This document shows positions 15,069 to 23,625 of a stretch of DNA of 64,000 nt, one piece after another. Position numbers and translations under genes: made by a program. Every line of letters starts with the position of its first letter. The first letter of the stretch is position 1. The notes beneath the pieces were generated by a model that was not told the origin of the DNA, made no database searches, and saw only the letters and a list, made by a program, of their open reading frames with translations. The stretch is from assembly GCA_004124295.1 (NCBI GenBank), contig SCKI01000012.1, positions 1-64,000 of the forward strand. The letters are read 5' to 3'. Source of the stretch: Fidelibacterota bacterium. Lineage in GTDB: Bacteria > Fidelibacterota > Marinisomatia > SCGC-AAA003-L08 > TS1B11.

Positions 15069-15733
15069 TTTTGGGCGCAAACACTACAAGGGCCATTAAC
15101 ATTAGCGAAGCATTGCTGAAATTGGATTGATACCCCACTTTCCATTCACGCTTGGTTGGTAAGGTGCAATTTCCCGTATTACACTAGCATTCATAGTTTT
15201 CTTGCCTAGTTGAGTATCTACTTCAACGGTTACCGTGTAAAATGTATCACTCCGCTTTGATGTGGATAGTATTCTCCAACCTTGAATATTAAAAAAGTCG
15301 TAATTCCAAGAAATCTCTTCCGATGCTTTTGAACCTTTTTTGCTAACCCAAGTTAGTTGTGCTATTTTTACCATCTCTTCCCATTTTTCTTCTTGAGCAA
15401 ATGATAACCATTCATTCACAATATCTTCTGGAGTCTTTTCTTTTTGATCTAGTGCAGTTTTTATGGTAGTTGGTATATCAACTACACTAGTTGTTGCACA
15501 ACCAACGACAATAAACATGCCCAAAAGAATATATCTATTAGGGAATCTATACACTATTTCATCTCCTTTTTATAATCATGGTGTGAATAAGACTACCCAT
15601 CAATCTAAAAATTTGGCAACTATCGGCAAAATTTAGATGGCCAACCAGAATTTACGGTCTTATTACACATCTCATAAGCCTTTATACCTGCTATTGCTCA
15701 TAGATGATTCCCGCAAAGCGATTTTGGGCGCAA
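15069..15733. repeat. 12-base direct repeat flanking the low-GC lipoprotein gene
   Basis: TTTTGGGCGCAA occurs at 15069-15080 and 15722-15733, on either side of the AT-rich segment with the gene at 15102-15554. It could be an insertion footprint or chance. Confidence 0.4.
15102..15554 (-). CDS. Low-GC hypothetical lipoprotein
   Basis: The 150-residue product has a signal peptide ending in the lipobox VVGC (Cys ~19), then a soluble domain with SFAQEEKWEEMVKIAQLTW, reminiscent of NTF2/DUF-like lipoprotein folds, and basic/aromatic beta strands. Coding DNA is much AT-richer than the flanks, indicating foreign origin. AAAGGAGA lies ~11 bases before the ATG at 15554. The gene points against its neighbours. 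Function unknown. Confidence 0.7.
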   Translation of the reverse strand: MYRFPNRYILLGMFIVVGCATTSVVDIPTTIKTALDQKEKTPEDIVNEWLSFAQEEKWEEMVKIAQLTWVSKKGSKASEEISWNYDFFNIQGWRILSTSKRSDTFYTVTVEVDTQLGKKTMNASVIREIAPYQPSVNGKWGINPISAMLR

Positions 15734-16007
15734 TCCGAGGCTGGGCCACGACCGCCAAGCCTGAGCACTTCATGCGCCCGGCAACATGAGCACAGACTCT
15801 AGCGAAATGCCGTGCGGCACACGGCAGGCACCTCTCCCTGCTGACCACCCGTCTTCACTCCATTAGCCCGGGCAAACTGACCACTGAGTCCCAGCCCCCA
15901 GCCCCTAGACCCTTCGGCTTCGCTCAGGGCAGGCAGGCTCAGGGTGACGGGGTGCCCTCCCTGTCCTCTGGACCCTGTGGGTCTCGCTGTGGTTCTCTCC
16001 CCAAAAC
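15555..16007. other. 450-base gene-free region with repeat remnants
   Basis: No supported gene. AT-rich near 15555-15700, then GC-rich. CCCTTCGGCTTCGCTCAGGG (15910-15929) and GGCAGGCTCAGGGTGAC (15931-15947) belong to the dispersed palindromic repeat family. The promoter of the symporter is presumably here, but I cannot identify it. Confidence 0.65.
15910..15947. repeat. CCCTTCGGC..GCTCAGGG repeat copy
   Basis: CCCTTCGG, a short spacer, then CTCAGGG, followed by a second CTCAGGGTGAC unit. Same family as 4209-4228, 5571-5581 and 6934-6953. Confidence 0.7.
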
Positions 16008-17513
16008 GTGCTTACTTTCGGCGACCTTGTTCTCCATCAGAGCCATTCGCTAGCGGCCGTGGATCGCGTCCCCACCGTCGCCCCTCTCGATCTGACGATC
16101 CTGGTCCTGTTCCTTGGCGGAACGATGGCTTACGGGCTCTGGCAGGGCCGCCGCAACCGCACCACCGCCGCCTACTTCCTCGGTGAGCGCAACCTCCCCT
16201 GGTGGACCGTCATGCTGTCGGTGGTGGCTACCGAGACTTCGGTGCTCACCTTCATCAGCGTGCCGGGGCTGGCCTACCGGGGCAACTGGCACTTTTTGCA
16301 ACTGGCCCTGGGTTATGTGCTGGGGCGGGTCGCCGTGAGCTACATCCTGCTGCCACTGTATTACAAGGAGGGGGTCACCTCCATCTACCAGTTCATCGGC
16401 GAGCGGTTCGGGGCGCTGGTGCAGAAGGTCACCTCGGCCATTTTCATGGTAACCCGCATCCTGGCCGACGGCGTGCGGTTTTTCGCCACCGCCCTGCTGG
16501 TGCAGACCCTGCTGCCGGTCAGTCTGCTGCAGGCGGTGCTGATGATGGGAGGCGTGACGCTGGTCTACACCCTGGCCGGCGGCATCAAGGCGGTGGTCTG
16601 GATGGACAGCTTCCAGTTTGTCCTCTACCTGGGCGCGGCGGTGATATCGCTGATCTATCTTCACGGCCTGCTGGACGGCGGCTTGGCTGGCGGCTGGGCG
16701 GCGCTGGGTGCGGCGGGCAAACTGGAGCTGTTCAATTTCCGGTCCGACGGCGCATTTTTCTCCGCCTCTAACGCTTACCTGTTTCCGGCGGCGGTCATCG
16801 GGGGCGGCATCCTCTCCTTCGCCTCCCACGGGGTCGACTACATGATGGTGCAACGGGTGCTGGCCACCCGGAGCCTGAAGGAGGGCCGCATGGCACTGGT
16901 GGGCAGCGGTCTGTTCGTCCTGTTCCAGTTCAGCCTGTTCCTGCTGGTGGGGGGGTTCCTGTGGGTGCTGTTTGCCGGCGCCGACCTGGGGGTGGACAAG
17001 GAGTTCCCCCGTTTCATCGCCGAATACCTGCCGGTGGGACTGAAGGGGCTGTTGCTGGCGGGCGTGCTGGCGGCGGCCATGTCCACCCTGAGCTCGTCCA
17101 TCAACTCTCTGGCCTCCTCCACGGTGAACGACTGGCTGGCCCGGAAGGACGACCTGCGCCTCTCGCGCCTGGTGAGCCTCGGCTGGGGCCTTGTACTGAT
17201 GGGGGTGGCCCTGCTCATCGACACCCGGGACAATCCGGTGGTGGTGCTGGGGCTGCAGATCGCCTCCTACACCTACGGAGGGCTGCTGGGCCTGTTCCTG
17301 CTGGGGCGGCTGGAGGAGGAGATTCATCCGGCGGCGCTGATCAGCGGACTGCTGGGAGCGGCGGCGATGGTGCTGTGGCTGCGCAGCTTGGGTATCGCCT
17401 GGACCTGGTGGATTCTGGCGGCGACACTGTTTAACATGGCTCTGGCCTTGGGCCTGAACCGGGTGATAGGGGCGGTGAGGGGGAGGCGTGGGGAAAATGG
17501 AGGTGGACAGTAG
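16008..17513 (+). CDS. Sodium:solute symporter (SSS family)
   Basis: About 501 residues with 13 or so membrane segments. Family signs include the N-terminal LTILVLFLGGTMAYGLWQG helix, FLGERNLPWWTVMLS with ATETS, the VYTLAGGIKAVVWMD segment and SFASHGVDYMMVQRVLATR (SSS signature region), then AAAMSTLSSSINSLASST (sodium-site region). It imports a solute with sodium; substrate is not determined by sequence. Its place between the NagZ fusion and NamZ suggests an amino sugar or muropeptide fragment. Start uncertain: GTG 16008 or GTG 16059. The stop TAG lies inside a repeat element. Confidence 0.88.
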   Translation: MLTFGDLVLHQSHSLAAVDRVPTVAPLDLTILVLFLGGTMAYGLWQGRRNRTTAAYFLGERNLPWWTVMLSVVATETSVLTFISVPGLAYRGNWHFLQLALGYVLGRVAVSYILLPLYYKEGVTSIYQFIGERFGALVQKVTSAIFMVTRILADGVRFFATALLVQTLLPVSLLQAVLMMGGVTLVYTLAGGIKAVVWMDSFQFVLYLGAAVISLIYLHGLLDGGLAGGWAALGAAGKLELFNFRSDGAFFSASNAYLFPAAVIGGGILSFASHGVDYMMVQRVLATRSLKEGRMALVGSGLFVLFQFSLFLLVGGFLWVLFAGADLGVDKEFPRFIAEYLPVGLKGLLLAGVLAAAMSTLSSSINSLASSTVNDWLARKDDLRLSRLVSLGWGLVLMGVALLIDTRDNPVVVLGLQIASYTYGGLLGLFLLGRLEEEIHPAALISGLLGAAAMVLWLRSLGIAWTWWILAATLFNMALALGLNRVIGAVRGRRGENGGGQ

Positions 17514-17562
17514 CAGTGGCAGTTGGCAGGGACATCCAATATCCAACATCCTATATCCTGGA
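17503..17562. repeat. AGTAGCAGTGGCAGTTGGCAG plus CATCCAATATCCAACATCC repeat
   Basis: The element spans the symporter stop codon and runs towards the next gene. It joins the GGCAGT-type array to a CATCCAATATCCAACATCC track, the same combination found inside polA at 6954-6996. Confidence 0.85.
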
Positions 17563-17602
17563 TCCAGTTGCCGGTTACCGGCTGGCGAAGGGATTAGGGT
17601 CT

Positions 17603-18904
17603 GTGCGCCGGAAGGTGAATGGTATCCTCCCGGCCCTAATGGTCCTCCTGCTGGCCGCCTCTGCCGCCGGCCAGCAGAAATGGCGCTACTCCCAGGTCTA
17701 CCAGCCGAGGAATCCCACCAGCCAGTTCTACACGGCCCTGCCGGGCCTCGATCTGTTGGTCAACGATGAATTCAGGTTGCTGCGGGGAAAAACGGTGGCC
17801 GTGGTGACCAACCACACCGGCCGGGACCGGAAAGGGCGCCACATCCTCGATCTGCTGACGGCGGAGGGCATTGATGTGAAGGTCGCCTTTGGTCCCGAGC
17901 ACGGCCTCACCGGGCGCATCGAGCGGGGCGAGCGGATCGATGAAGAGGTGGAGACCGCCGCCGGCATTCGCATCTACAGCCTTTACGGCAGCTCCCAAAA
18001 ACCGACGCCGGACCAGTTCGCCGGCATCGATGTGCTGCTGTTTGACATCCAGGATGTCGGCGCCCGCTACTACACCTTTGTCAGCACCCTGACCCTGGTG
18101 ATGGATGCCTGCGCCCGGGACCGGATTCCGATTTTGGTCCTGGACCGGCCCACCCCGGTGCGGGGCGATTTCATCGAAGGGCCGCTGGTCCAGCCTGACT
18201 ACAGCAGCTTCATGGGGCTCCATCCGGTGCCCATCCGCCACGGCATGACCATAGGAGAACTGGCCATCATGATTAACGAGGAAGGCTGGCTCAGCGAGCG
18301 CCGCCATGCCAACCTGACGGTGGTGCCGGTGCTGAACTGGTCCCGCTACGACTGGTGGGAGGACACCCAGCTGGAATGGGTGCCGCCGTCACCGAACATT
18401 CCCACGCCCGAAACCGCCCTGGCTTACCTGGGTACCTGTCTATTTGAGGGCACCAACGTCTCCGAGGGCCGCGGGACCATGACACCGTTCCTGCTCATCG
18501 GGGCGCCGTGGATCGAGCAGAAATCGCTGGCCGCCAAGCTCAACCGCTGGCAGCTGCCCGGCGTCAGCTTCGCCGATACCACCTTCATCCCGGTCTCCAT
18601 CGTCGGCATGGCCGAGAAACCCAAATATATGGGCGAGACCGTCGGCGCGGTGCGGCTGGTCATCACCGACAAGGCGCGCTTCCAGCCGGTGCATACGGTG
18701 GCGGTGATGATCCACACCATCCGCGAGAGCTATCCCCACCATTTCGAGTGGATATCGCCGCACATCGACCTGCTGTGGGGCTCGGACAGTTTCCGCCGGT
18801 ACATTGATAATGGCCGCAATATCGAGGCCCATCCGCAGACCTACGGCGCCGAGCGGGATGCCTTTTACCAGCGCCGCAAGCCGTACCTTATATATCATGA
18901 CTAG
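17603..18904 (+). CDS. NamZ-family (DUF1343) exo-beta-N-acetylmuramidase
   Basis: The ~433-residue exported protein has a signal peptide (LPALMVLLLAASAAGQ) and then the DUF1343 domain: GLDLLVN, VAVVTNHTGRD, FGPEHGLTG, LFDIQDVGARYYT, VLDRPTP, GLHPVPIRHGMTIGE and ENTNVSEGRG-like FEGTNVSEGRGT. In Bacillus NamZ/YbbC removes MurNAc from the non-reducing ends of peptidoglycan fragments, working with NagZ and AmiE. Here the NagZ/hydrolase fusion and a sugar kinase are a few genes upstream. GTG 17603 with AAGGGA upstream is chosen; an in-frame extension to 17516 would translate the repeat. Nine bases to the MFS gene. Confidence 0.9.
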   Translation: MRRKVNGILPALMVLLLAASAAGQQKWRYSQVYQPRNPTSQFYTALPGLDLLVNDEFRLLRGKTVAVVTNHTGRDRKGRHILDLLTAEGIDVKVAFGPEHGLTGRIERGERIDEEVETAAGIRIYSLYGSSQKPTPDQFAGIDVLLFDIQDVGARYYTFVSTLTLVMDACARDRIPILVLDRPTPVRGDFIEGPLVQPDYSSFMGLHPVPIRHGMTIGELAIMINEEGWLSERRHANLTVVPVLNWSRYDWWEDTQLEWVPPSPNIPTPETALAYLGTCLFEGTNVSEGRGTMTPFLLIGAPWIEQKSLAAKLNRWQLPGVSFADTTFIPVSIVGMAEKPKYMGETVGAVRLVITDKARFQPVHTVAVMIHTIRESYPHHFEWISPHIDLLWGSDSFRRYIDNGRNIEAHPQTYGAERDAFYQRRKPYLIYHD

Positions 18905-18913
18905 GAGCGTGCC

Positions 18914-20185
18914 ATGCTGAAACGGCCGGCCGTCTGGGCCTGGGCCATGTATGACTTTGCCAATTCGGCCTTCACCACCCTCATTGTGACCTTCGTTTAC
19001 GCCACCTACTTTACCCAGGCCATCGCTCCGGATGTGATCGCCGGGACGGTCCTGTGGTCCCGGGCCGTGACTATCTCGGCCCTGCTCATCGCCATTCTCG
19101 CGCCGCTGCTGGGCGCCCTGGCCGACCAGGGGGGCTACCGCAAGCGGTTCATGTTTCTGATGACGGTCATTGCCGTCGGCGGAAGCGTGATGCTCTACTT
19201 CCCGGAGCCTGGCGATGTGCTGCAGGCGCTGTTCTGGTTCGTTATCGCCAATGTGGCCTTCGAAATGGGCATCGTCTTTTACAACGCCTACCTGCCCGAT
19301 ATTGCAACCGAGGGTGAAATCGGCAAAGTGTCGGGCTTTGGCTGGGGCCTGGGCTACGTGGGGGGCCTGCTGGCGCTGTTGCTGGCCCTGGTCGGCTTCG
19401 TGAATCCTGATGTGGCCTGGTTCGGCTTCACCCACGAGGCCGGCGCCAACATCCGGGCCACCAATCTGCTGGTGGCTGTCTGGTTCGGCCTGTTCAGCAT
19501 ACCGCCCCTGCTTATGCTGAAGGACCCGCCTCACCCTGACCGCCAGCCCCTCACCGAAACGATAAAGGCGACCCTGCGGCAGTTGCAGACCACCCTGCGC
19601 AGCCTGCGGAATTACCGGCAGGTCGCCCGGCTGCTGCTGGCCCGGATGATCTATAATGACGGCCTCATCACCATATTCGCCTTTGGCGGCATCTACGCTG
19701 CCGGCACCTTCGGCTTCACCTTTCAGGAGATCATGATATTCGGCATCGTCATCAACATAGGGGCCGGAGTGGGGGCCTTCATCGCCGGTCCTATTGATGA
19801 CAGACGCGGGGGCAAGTGGATCATCATGGTCAGCATCGTCGGGCTCATTGGCGCCACCTTGCTGGCTATGACGGCCACCAGCAAAGCGATGTTCTGGGTG
19901 GCGGCGATTCTGGTGGGACTCCTGGCGGGACCCAATCAGGCGGCCAGCCGGTCCCTCATGGGCCGCTTTACGCCCAGCCACCTGAAGAATGAATTCTTCG
20001 GCTTTTACGCCTTTTCGGGCAAGGCGACGGCCTTTCTGGGGCCCCTGATGCTGGGCATCCTCACCGCTATGTTCCAGTCCCAGCGGGCGGGCATTGCAAT
20101 TGTGGCCGTTCTATTTGCCATAGGCGGCTGGCTACTGCTGGGCGTAGATGAGGCCGAAGGTATACAGGCTTCCGGAAACGCATGA
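18914..20185 (+). CDS. MFS transporter, UMF1/Atg22-like
   Basis: A 423-residue, 12-helix permease. The start KRPAVWAWAMYDFANSAFTT is the typical beginning of the UMF1 (Atg22-like) branch of the major facilitator superfamily, followed by APLLGALADQGGYRKRFM (loop 2-3 motif) and a repeat half with DDRRGGKW. Known members move amino acids or are unassigned. The position 9 bases after namZ, with TAGGAG before the ATG, suggests co-transcription and a product of cell-wall turnover as substrate, which is inference. Confidence 0.88.
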   Translation: MLKRPAVWAWAMYDFANSAFTTLIVTFVYATYFTQAIAPDVIAGTVLWSRAVTISALLIAILAPLLGALADQGGYRKRFMFLMTVIAVGGSVMLYFPEPGDVLQALFWFVIANVAFEMGIVFYNAYLPDIATEGEIGKVSGFGWGLGYVGGLLALLLALVGFVNPDVAWFGFTHEAGANIRATNLLVAVWFGLFSIPPLLMLKDPPHPDRQPLTETIKATLRQLQTTLRSLRNYRQVARLLLARMIYNDGLITIFAFGGIYAAGTFGFTFQEIMIFGIVINIGAGVGAFIAGPIDDRRGGKWIIMVSIVGLIGATLLAMTATSKAMFWVAAILVGLLAGPNQAASRSLMGRFTPSHLKNEFFGFYAFSGKATAFLGPLMLGILTAMFQSQRAGIAIVAVLFAIGGWLLLGVDEAEGIQASGNA

Positions 20186-20350
20186 TCTGTCTTGGTTTAA
20201 CGAATTTATGGCGTCGGCCCGAATGTCTTTCACCACAATATCTTGTGGCGGGAATCGCCGCAAGTGCTACAAGTTGTAGTTGGCCGCCTATTTATAGTAC
20301 TACTTGATCCGGTTTACTTAAGGTGCGGTTATTACTGCGCTAACCGTTGA

Positions 20351-20725
20351 TTGTCCAAAGATAATGTTATATATTTAGGCGCTACTGGGGGCGCATTAAA
20401 TAAAATAATGAAATTCTTCGGACTTGCCATCATAGCCGTCGCCTTTTTCTCCATCATGGTGGATGGCACCTACAGTCGTAGTGAAGTGGTGGAGGTCACC
20501 CTGCAGCTGGTTCCCTCGCCCATGGCCCAACCCGATCTGGTGGAGCGCAGTCTGGGTGAGTACAACGGCGTGCAATCTGTGGTCCTCGACCGTGCCTCCA
20601 GCCGGCTGTCTGTCCGCTATGACAAGGCCCGCATCACCCTAACCGACCTGGAGCACCTGCTGACGACGCTCGGTTATCGTGCCCTGGAGCTGCAAACGGT
20701 GCAGGCGGCGCAGGCTTCCCTCTAG
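20351..20725 (+). CDS. Membrane-anchored HMA-like domain protein without CxxC
   Basis: The frame encodes a single N-terminal membrane helix (FFGLAIIAVAFFSIMV) and ~75 residues with the beta-alpha-beta-beta-alpha-beta pattern of heavy-metal-associated domains (VEVTLQLV, LVERSLGEYNGVQSVVLD, LSVRYDKARITLTDLEHLLTTLGYRA). The metal-binding CxxC expected in the first loop is replaced by PSPMAQ. It probably keeps the fold for protein contact rather than metal transfer. TTG 20351 or ATG 20408 are possible starts; neither has a strong ribosome binding site. A terminator follows at 20753. Confidence 0.6.
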   Translation: MSKDNVIYLGATGGALNKIMKFFGLAIIAVAFFSIMVDGTYSRSEVVEVTLQLVPSPMAQPDLVERSLGEYNGVQSVVLDRASSRLSVRYDKARITLTDLEHLLTTLGYRALELQTVQAAQASL

Positions 20726-20752
20726 CACTCGCGGCTGAACAAATCTTGCCCC

Positions 20753-20778
20753 AAGCCCGGCCAGTTCCGGGCTTTTTT
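20753..20778 (+). terminator. Rho-independent terminator
   Basis: Stem AAGCCCGG (20753-20760) pairs perfectly with CCGGGCTT (20767-20774) around the loop CCAGTT, followed by a T run (20773-20778). Ends the HMA-like gene transcript. Confidence 0.9.
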
Positions 20779-20803
20779 ATTATTGCTGAGAATGAGCTGT
20801 CGG

Positions 20804-20887
20804 TGCCCGGGACTGGAGTCGAACCAGCACATCCATAAGGACACTAGACCCTGAACCTAGCGCGTCTACCAATTCCGCCACCCGGGC
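20804..20887 (-). tRNA. tRNA-Leu (anticodon CAG)
   Basis: Read on the minus strand: acceptor GCCCGGG/CCCGGGC with discriminator A, D arm TGGCGGAATTGGTAGACGC, anticodon stem CTAGG/TCTAG around TTCAGGG (anticodon CAG), a long variable arm (TGTCCTTATGGATG) typical of leucine tRNA, and T arm GGTTCGACTCC. 84 nt; CCA is not encoded (CCG follows). Lies convergent to the preceding gene's terminator. Confidence 0.96.
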
Positions 20888-20921
20888 GTGGGGTGGACCA
20901 CCGGTGGCCCGGTGCGGCCCG

Positions 20922-20950
20922 AGCTTAAGCCGCGCCTAATTCCGAGTCAA
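20922..20950 (-). promoter_or_regulatory. Candidate promoter of tRNA-Leu
   Basis: On the minus strand, TTGACT (20945-20950) and TAAGCT (20922-20927) are 17 bases apart, about 35 bases before the tRNA 5' end. The -10 match is weak. Confidence 0.3.
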
Positions 20951-21032
20951 GGGGATAGTCCCGGGGGCCTGTCCCCAGGGATAAACCTTTGAGGCCAGTC
21001 CGGGCGGCGTCTAAATTTGCCCGGGAGGTACC

Positions 21033-21491
21033 GTGCATAAACAGGTTGTCGCCACCCACCGGAAAGCACGTCACGAATATCACATTCTGGATACCTATGA
21101 AGCCGGCCTGGTCTTGACCGGGACCGAAGTCAAGGCGCTCCGGGAGCACAAGGTTTCGTTGACCGAAGGGTATGCCCGTTTTGAAGGAGCGGATCTCTAT
21201 ATGCTCAGCATGAACATCGGCGAATATTCCCATGCCGGCAACGCGGGCCACCTGGGCACCCGGCCCCGGAAGCTGCTGCTGCACCGCCGGGAGCTGAGCA
21301 AACTGCGCAAGGCAGTTGAGATCAAGGGACAGACCCTGATCCCCCTGTCGCTCTACTTCCGGTCAGGCTGGGCCAAAGTGGAACTGGCGGTGGTCAAGGG
21401 CAAGCAGCACCGCGATAAGCGCCGCGATATTGCCGACAGGGAGGCCAAGCGCCAGCTGGACCGTCTGCGCAAGGTGCGCCGGACCCCCTGA
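21033..21491 (+). CDS. smpB: SsrA-binding protein SmpB
   Basis: The 152-residue trans-translation factor binds tmRNA and brings it to stalled ribosomes. Family marks: HEYHILDTYEAGLVLTGTEVKALR at the start, the KGQTLIPLSLYF strand, KVELAVVKGKQHRDKR and the basic C-terminal tail DIADREAKRQLDRLRKV. GTG start at 21033 with GGGAGG upstream. The stop TGA overlaps the tyrS ATG (TGATG). The tmRNA gene is not in this window. Confidence 0.97.
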   Translation: MHKQVVATHRKARHEYHILDTYEAGLVLTGTEVKALREHKVSLTEGYARFEGADLYMLSMNIGEYSHAGNAGHLGTRPRKLLLHRRELSKLRKAVEIKGQTLIPLSLYFRSGWAKVELAVVKGKQHRDKRRDIADREAKRQLDRLRKVRRTP

Positions 21492-22726
21492 TGCCAACCG
21501 CCGCCGGCAAGTCTGCCACCTTCCCCCCGGTCGCCGAGCAGTTGGAGCTGCTCATGCAGGGCACCGCAGCCGTGATCCCGGAGGACGAGCTGGCCCGGAA
21601 GCTGGAAGCCGCCGCAAAGTCGGGCCAGCCGCTCAAGGTGAAGCTCGGCTGTGATCCCAGCCGCCCCGATCTCCACCTGGGCCATGCGGTGGTGCTCCGC
21701 AAACTGCGCCAGTTCCAGGACCTGGGCCACCAGGCCATTCTGGTGGTCGGGGATTTCACCGGCATGATCGGCGACCCCAGCGGCCGCAACAAGACCCGCC
21801 CTGCCCTCACCATGGAGCAGGCCCGGGCCAACGGCCAGACCTATTACGACCAGGCCACCCTGGTGCTGCGGGAAGAGGGCCTGCGGATCGTCTATAATTC
21901 CGACTGGCTGATCAAACTCGATTTCGGCGAGGTGATCCGCGAGGCGGCCCACATCACCGTGGCCCGGATGCTGGAGCGGGACGACTTCAGCAAGCGGCTG
22001 GCGGCCGGTACGCCGATCTCACTGCATGAGCTGCTCTATCCCCTGGCCCAGGCCTACGATTCAGTGGTCCTGGAGGCCGACGTGGAACTGGGCGGCACCG
22101 ACCAGACCTTCAACCTGCTCATGGGCCGCGATCTCCAACGGGCCCACGGCCAGGCCCCGCAGGTGATTATCACAACCCCGCTCATTGAGGGCACCGATGG
22201 GGTGGAGAAGATGTCCAAGTCCCACGGCAACACCATTGCCCTGACCGATCCCCCCGGCGAAATGTACGGCAAGGTGCTGTCCATCCCCGATGCGCTGATG
22301 GGGGCCTACTACACCCACTGCGCCTGGCTGGAGCCTCCCGAGCTGGCTCCGATTCTAACGGACCTGGAGGCGGGGGCGGCGAACCCCCGGGACCTGAAAC
22401 GGCGCCTGGCCCGGCAGATCGTGGCCCAGTTTCACGATGTTCAGGCCGCCGAGGCAGCCGAGGCCGCTTTTGACAGGCAGTTCATCCAGAAAGAGGTGCC
22501 CGACGATATTCCCGAGTACCGGGTCACGGCGCCGGAGATACTGCTGGTTCAGGTGCTCCATGATGCGGGGCTGGTGGCTTCCAACGGCGAGGGTCGGCGG
22601 CTCATCGCCCAGAGAGCAGTGAAGTGGGATGGCGAGCCGGTTACGGACAGGGACCTGCTGGTGCGCCAAGGCGATGTGGGGGTCCTCAAGGTGGGCAAGC
22701 GCAGATTTCTCAAACTAACCGAATGA
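21491..22726 (+). CDS. tyrS: Tyrosyl-tRNA synthetase
   Basis: A 411-residue class I aminoacyl-tRNA synthetase charging tRNA-Tyr. It has PDLHLGHAV (HIGH), GDFTGMIGDPSGRN, the specificity loop GGTDQTFNLLMGRDLQR, EKMSKSHGN (KMSKS) and a C-terminal S4 RNA-binding domain (~345-411). The KMSKS form and length match the TyrZ-like subtype. Translation is coupled to smpB by a one-base overlap. Confidence 0.96.
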   Translation: MPTAAGKSATFPPVAEQLELLMQGTAAVIPEDELARKLEAAAKSGQPLKVKLGCDPSRPDLHLGHAVVLRKLRQFQDLGHQAILVVGDFTGMIGDPSGRNKTRPALTMEQARANGQTYYDQATLVLREEGLRIVYNSDWLIKLDFGEVIREAAHITVARMLERDDFSKRLAAGTPISLHELLYPLAQAYDSVVLEADVELGGTDQTFNLLMGRDLQRAHGQAPQVIITTPLIEGTDGVEKMSKSHGNTIALTDPPGEMYGKVLSIPDALMGAYYTHCAWLEPPELAPILTDLEAGAANPRDLKRRLARQIVAQFHDVQAAEAAEAAFDRQFIQKEVPDDIPEYRVTAPEILLVQVLHDAGLVASNGEGRRLIAQRAVKWDGEPVTDRDLLVRQGDVGVLKVGKRRFLKLTE

Positions 22727-22745
22727 ACCGAACCTGGGGAGAGTG

Positions 22746-23585
22746 ATGCTAACGATATTCCTGCGGAGAAATGTACCCCTGTCGATCCTGGCCCTGGCGC
22801 TGCTGACGGCCTGCGGCGGAACGGGCGCTTCCGACGACCCGGTGGCGGCCAACCTGAACGCGACCCTCTGGATGCAGCAGTCGCCGGAGTACTGGGCCCT
22901 CACAACCCAGACCTACGCCATGGCGGCCGACCGCCTCAATGAGGCCCTGGCCGATCCATCCTGGACGGCGGCCCTGGAGCAGGGGCCCGGTTACGAGGGC
23001 CTGCCCCCGGCTGTCATTCTGGATATTGACGACACGGTGCTGGAGAGCACCACTTATACCGCCGGGCGAATGCAGGCCGGTGTGGGCTACACATTGGAAA
23101 CCTGGACAAGCTATCTTGAGGCCCATGCCAACCGGCCGGTGCCCGGCGCGCGGGCCTTCTGCGACTATGCCCTGAGCCGGGGGGTGGCGATCTTTTTTGT
23201 CACCGGCAACCGGGATAACCTGAAGGAAATTCTCATCGCGGACCTGCGCTCCCACGGCTTTCCCGCCAAGGAGGATGGCAGCAATCTCTACACCCGTAGC
23301 GATGTGCGCGACAAGGGACCCCGCCGGGCGCTCATTGCCCGGGACCACCGCATTCTGCTCATCATCGGCGATGACGGCAACGACTTCGCCCCCGGTCTGG
23401 CCAACGGTCCTCTAGCTGACAGGCAACAGGCTGCCGAGGCGCAGCGGGACTTCTGGGGCAGGCAGTGGATCGTGCTGCCCAATCCCATGTACGGCACCTG
23501 GGAGAACAGCCTGCTTGGCGATCCTGCCCCCGATTCGCCTCAAGGGCGCTACCAGGCCAAATTCGACCGGCTGGAATCGGAATAA
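22746..23585 (+). CDS. HAD-superfamily acid phosphatase lipoprotein, e(P4)-like
   Basis: The ~279-residue protein has a lipobox LLTAC near residue 22. The mature part begins NATLWMQQSPEYWAL, as in the e(P4)/class C acid phosphatases, followed by the HAD nucleophile motif DIDDTVLE, the VTGNRDN motif II/III region and IGDDGNDF. Such outer-membrane lipoproteins dephosphorylate nucleotides or cofactors before uptake. ATG 22746 follows GGGGAGAG; GTG 22743 is also possible. 40 bases before another secreted phosphatase, suggesting phosphate or nucleotide scavenging. Confidence 0.88.
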   Translation: MLTIFLRRNVPLSILALALLTACGGTGASDDPVAANLNATLWMQQSPEYWALTTQTYAMAADRLNEALADPSWTAALEQGPGYEGLPPAVILDIDDTVLESTTYTAGRMQAGVGYTLETWTSYLEAHANRPVPGARAFCDYALSRGVAIFFVTGNRDNLKEILIADLRSHGFPAKEDGSNLYTRSDVRDKGPRRALIARDHRILLIIGDDGNDFAPGLANGPLADRQQAAEAQRDFWGRQWIVLPNPMYGTWENSLLGDPAPDSPQGRYQAKFDRLESE

Positions 23586-23625
23586 CGCCGGCCCCAACCG
23601 TATCGCCAACTATAAGGACAACACG

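Noticed and set aside
17516-17602. Upstream extension of the NamZ gene
   Set aside because: Would translate the GGCAGT/CATCCAAC repeat and bury the signal peptide.
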